From: Nesterenkonia sp. F
GTDB lineage: Bacteria; Actinomycetota; Actinomycetes; Actinomycetales; Micrococcaceae
Direction: 5' to 3'
DNA: 64,000 nucleotides
NCBI RefSeq assembly: GCF_000220985.1
Contig: NZ_AFRW01000012.1
Span: forward strand, 1 to 64,000
Both the position numbers and the translations under genes were made by a program. Shown one piece after another: positions 63,910 to 64,000 of the stretch (position 1 is its first letter; every line of letters begins with the position of its first letter). Below the pieces are notes generated by a model that was not told the origin of the DNA, made no database searches, and was given only the letters and a program-made list of their open reading frames with translations.

Positions 63910-64000
63910 TCCTCGCCGGGGTAGCGCAGCCCGATCTGCTCGCGGATCGTGTCGAGCAGCTCCATGATCGCCACCGTCTCGTCCAGGCCCAGCGCGGAGC
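63897..64000 (-). CDS. C-terminal end of a probable Gfo/Idh/MocA-type oxidoreductase (cut by window edge)
   Basis: Reading the minus strand from the edge, 34 residues ALGLDETVAIMELLDTIREQIGLRYPGEDQSG end at a stop in 63897-63899, overlapping the SRPBCC gene's end by 13 bp (tail to tail). The helix EALxxMELLDxIRxQIGLRYP is typical of the last helix of Gfo/Idh/MocA dehydrogenases, but so little sequence is present that the assignment is a guess. Confidence 0.4.
   Translation of the reverse strand, partial: SALGLDETVAIMELLDTIREQIGLRYPGEDQSG

Overview
The window is very GC-rich (about 70% by eye), densely coded DNA from an actinobacterium, most likely in the Micrococcales and perhaps a halotolerant or alkali-tolerant member of the Micrococcaceae. 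The grounds are the codon bias, a seven-subunit Mrp Na+/H+ antiporter operon with fused MrpA-MrpB, the typA/fdxA/dapC/gltA/dapD/dapE neighbourhood, the rpsB-tsf-pyrH-frr-cdsA cluster, acidic extracytoplasmic proteins, and frequent leaderless starts (a TAnnnT -10 box 6-7 nt before the start codon). The genus is an inference.

Layout. 1-4.9 kb: acylphosphatase tail, S9 peptidase, 3-methyladenine glycosylase I, a cation-diffusion-facilitator exporter and a small membrane protein, with long hairpins between convergent genes. 5.2-11.8 kb: the mrpACDEFG operon, preceded by a small ORF with a strong Shine-Dalgarno. 11.9-13.3 kb: YihY-type membrane protein. 13.5-25.8 kb: two consecutive oligopeptide ABC transporter operons, the first with separate ATPases and the second with a fused double ATPase, binding protein last, and a 19-codon leader ORF. 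26-28.6 kb: LysR regulator, EamA exporter and GNAT acetyltransferase. 28.7-31.7 kb: a 51-bp-period repeat block and then typA, which is split by a one-base frameshift.

31.8-39.6 kb: ferredoxin, the lysine/DAP genes dapC, dapD and dapE, citrate synthase, and an intact IS30-family element. 39.7-43 kb: a TAXI-type TRAP transporter whose permease also carries a one-base frameshift. 43-51 kb: SDR, tRNA-Asn, NUDIX, LOG, purU, siderophore-interacting protein, TM2 protein, holin-like protein, CDP-alcohol phosphatidyltransferase, glycosyltransferase and a CAT-anticodon tRNA.

51-56.8 kb is the most intriguing part: a divergent cluster of methyltransferase, glycosyltransferase, 6-pyruvoyl-tetrahydropterin-synthase-like protein and MDR dehydrogenase (minus strand), facing a CDP-alcohol phosphatidyltransferase and a second glycosyltransferase (plus strand). 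It looks like a dedicated pathway for a pterin- or nucleotide-related, glycosylated and perhaps membrane-linked product of unknown structure. 56.8-64 kb: an M23-like peptidase frame without a clear stop, a long structured rpsB leader, rpsB-tsf-pyrH-frr-cdsA, a DivIVA-repeat protein, a YCII protein, a shortened SRPBCC protein and the tail of a probable oxidoreductase.
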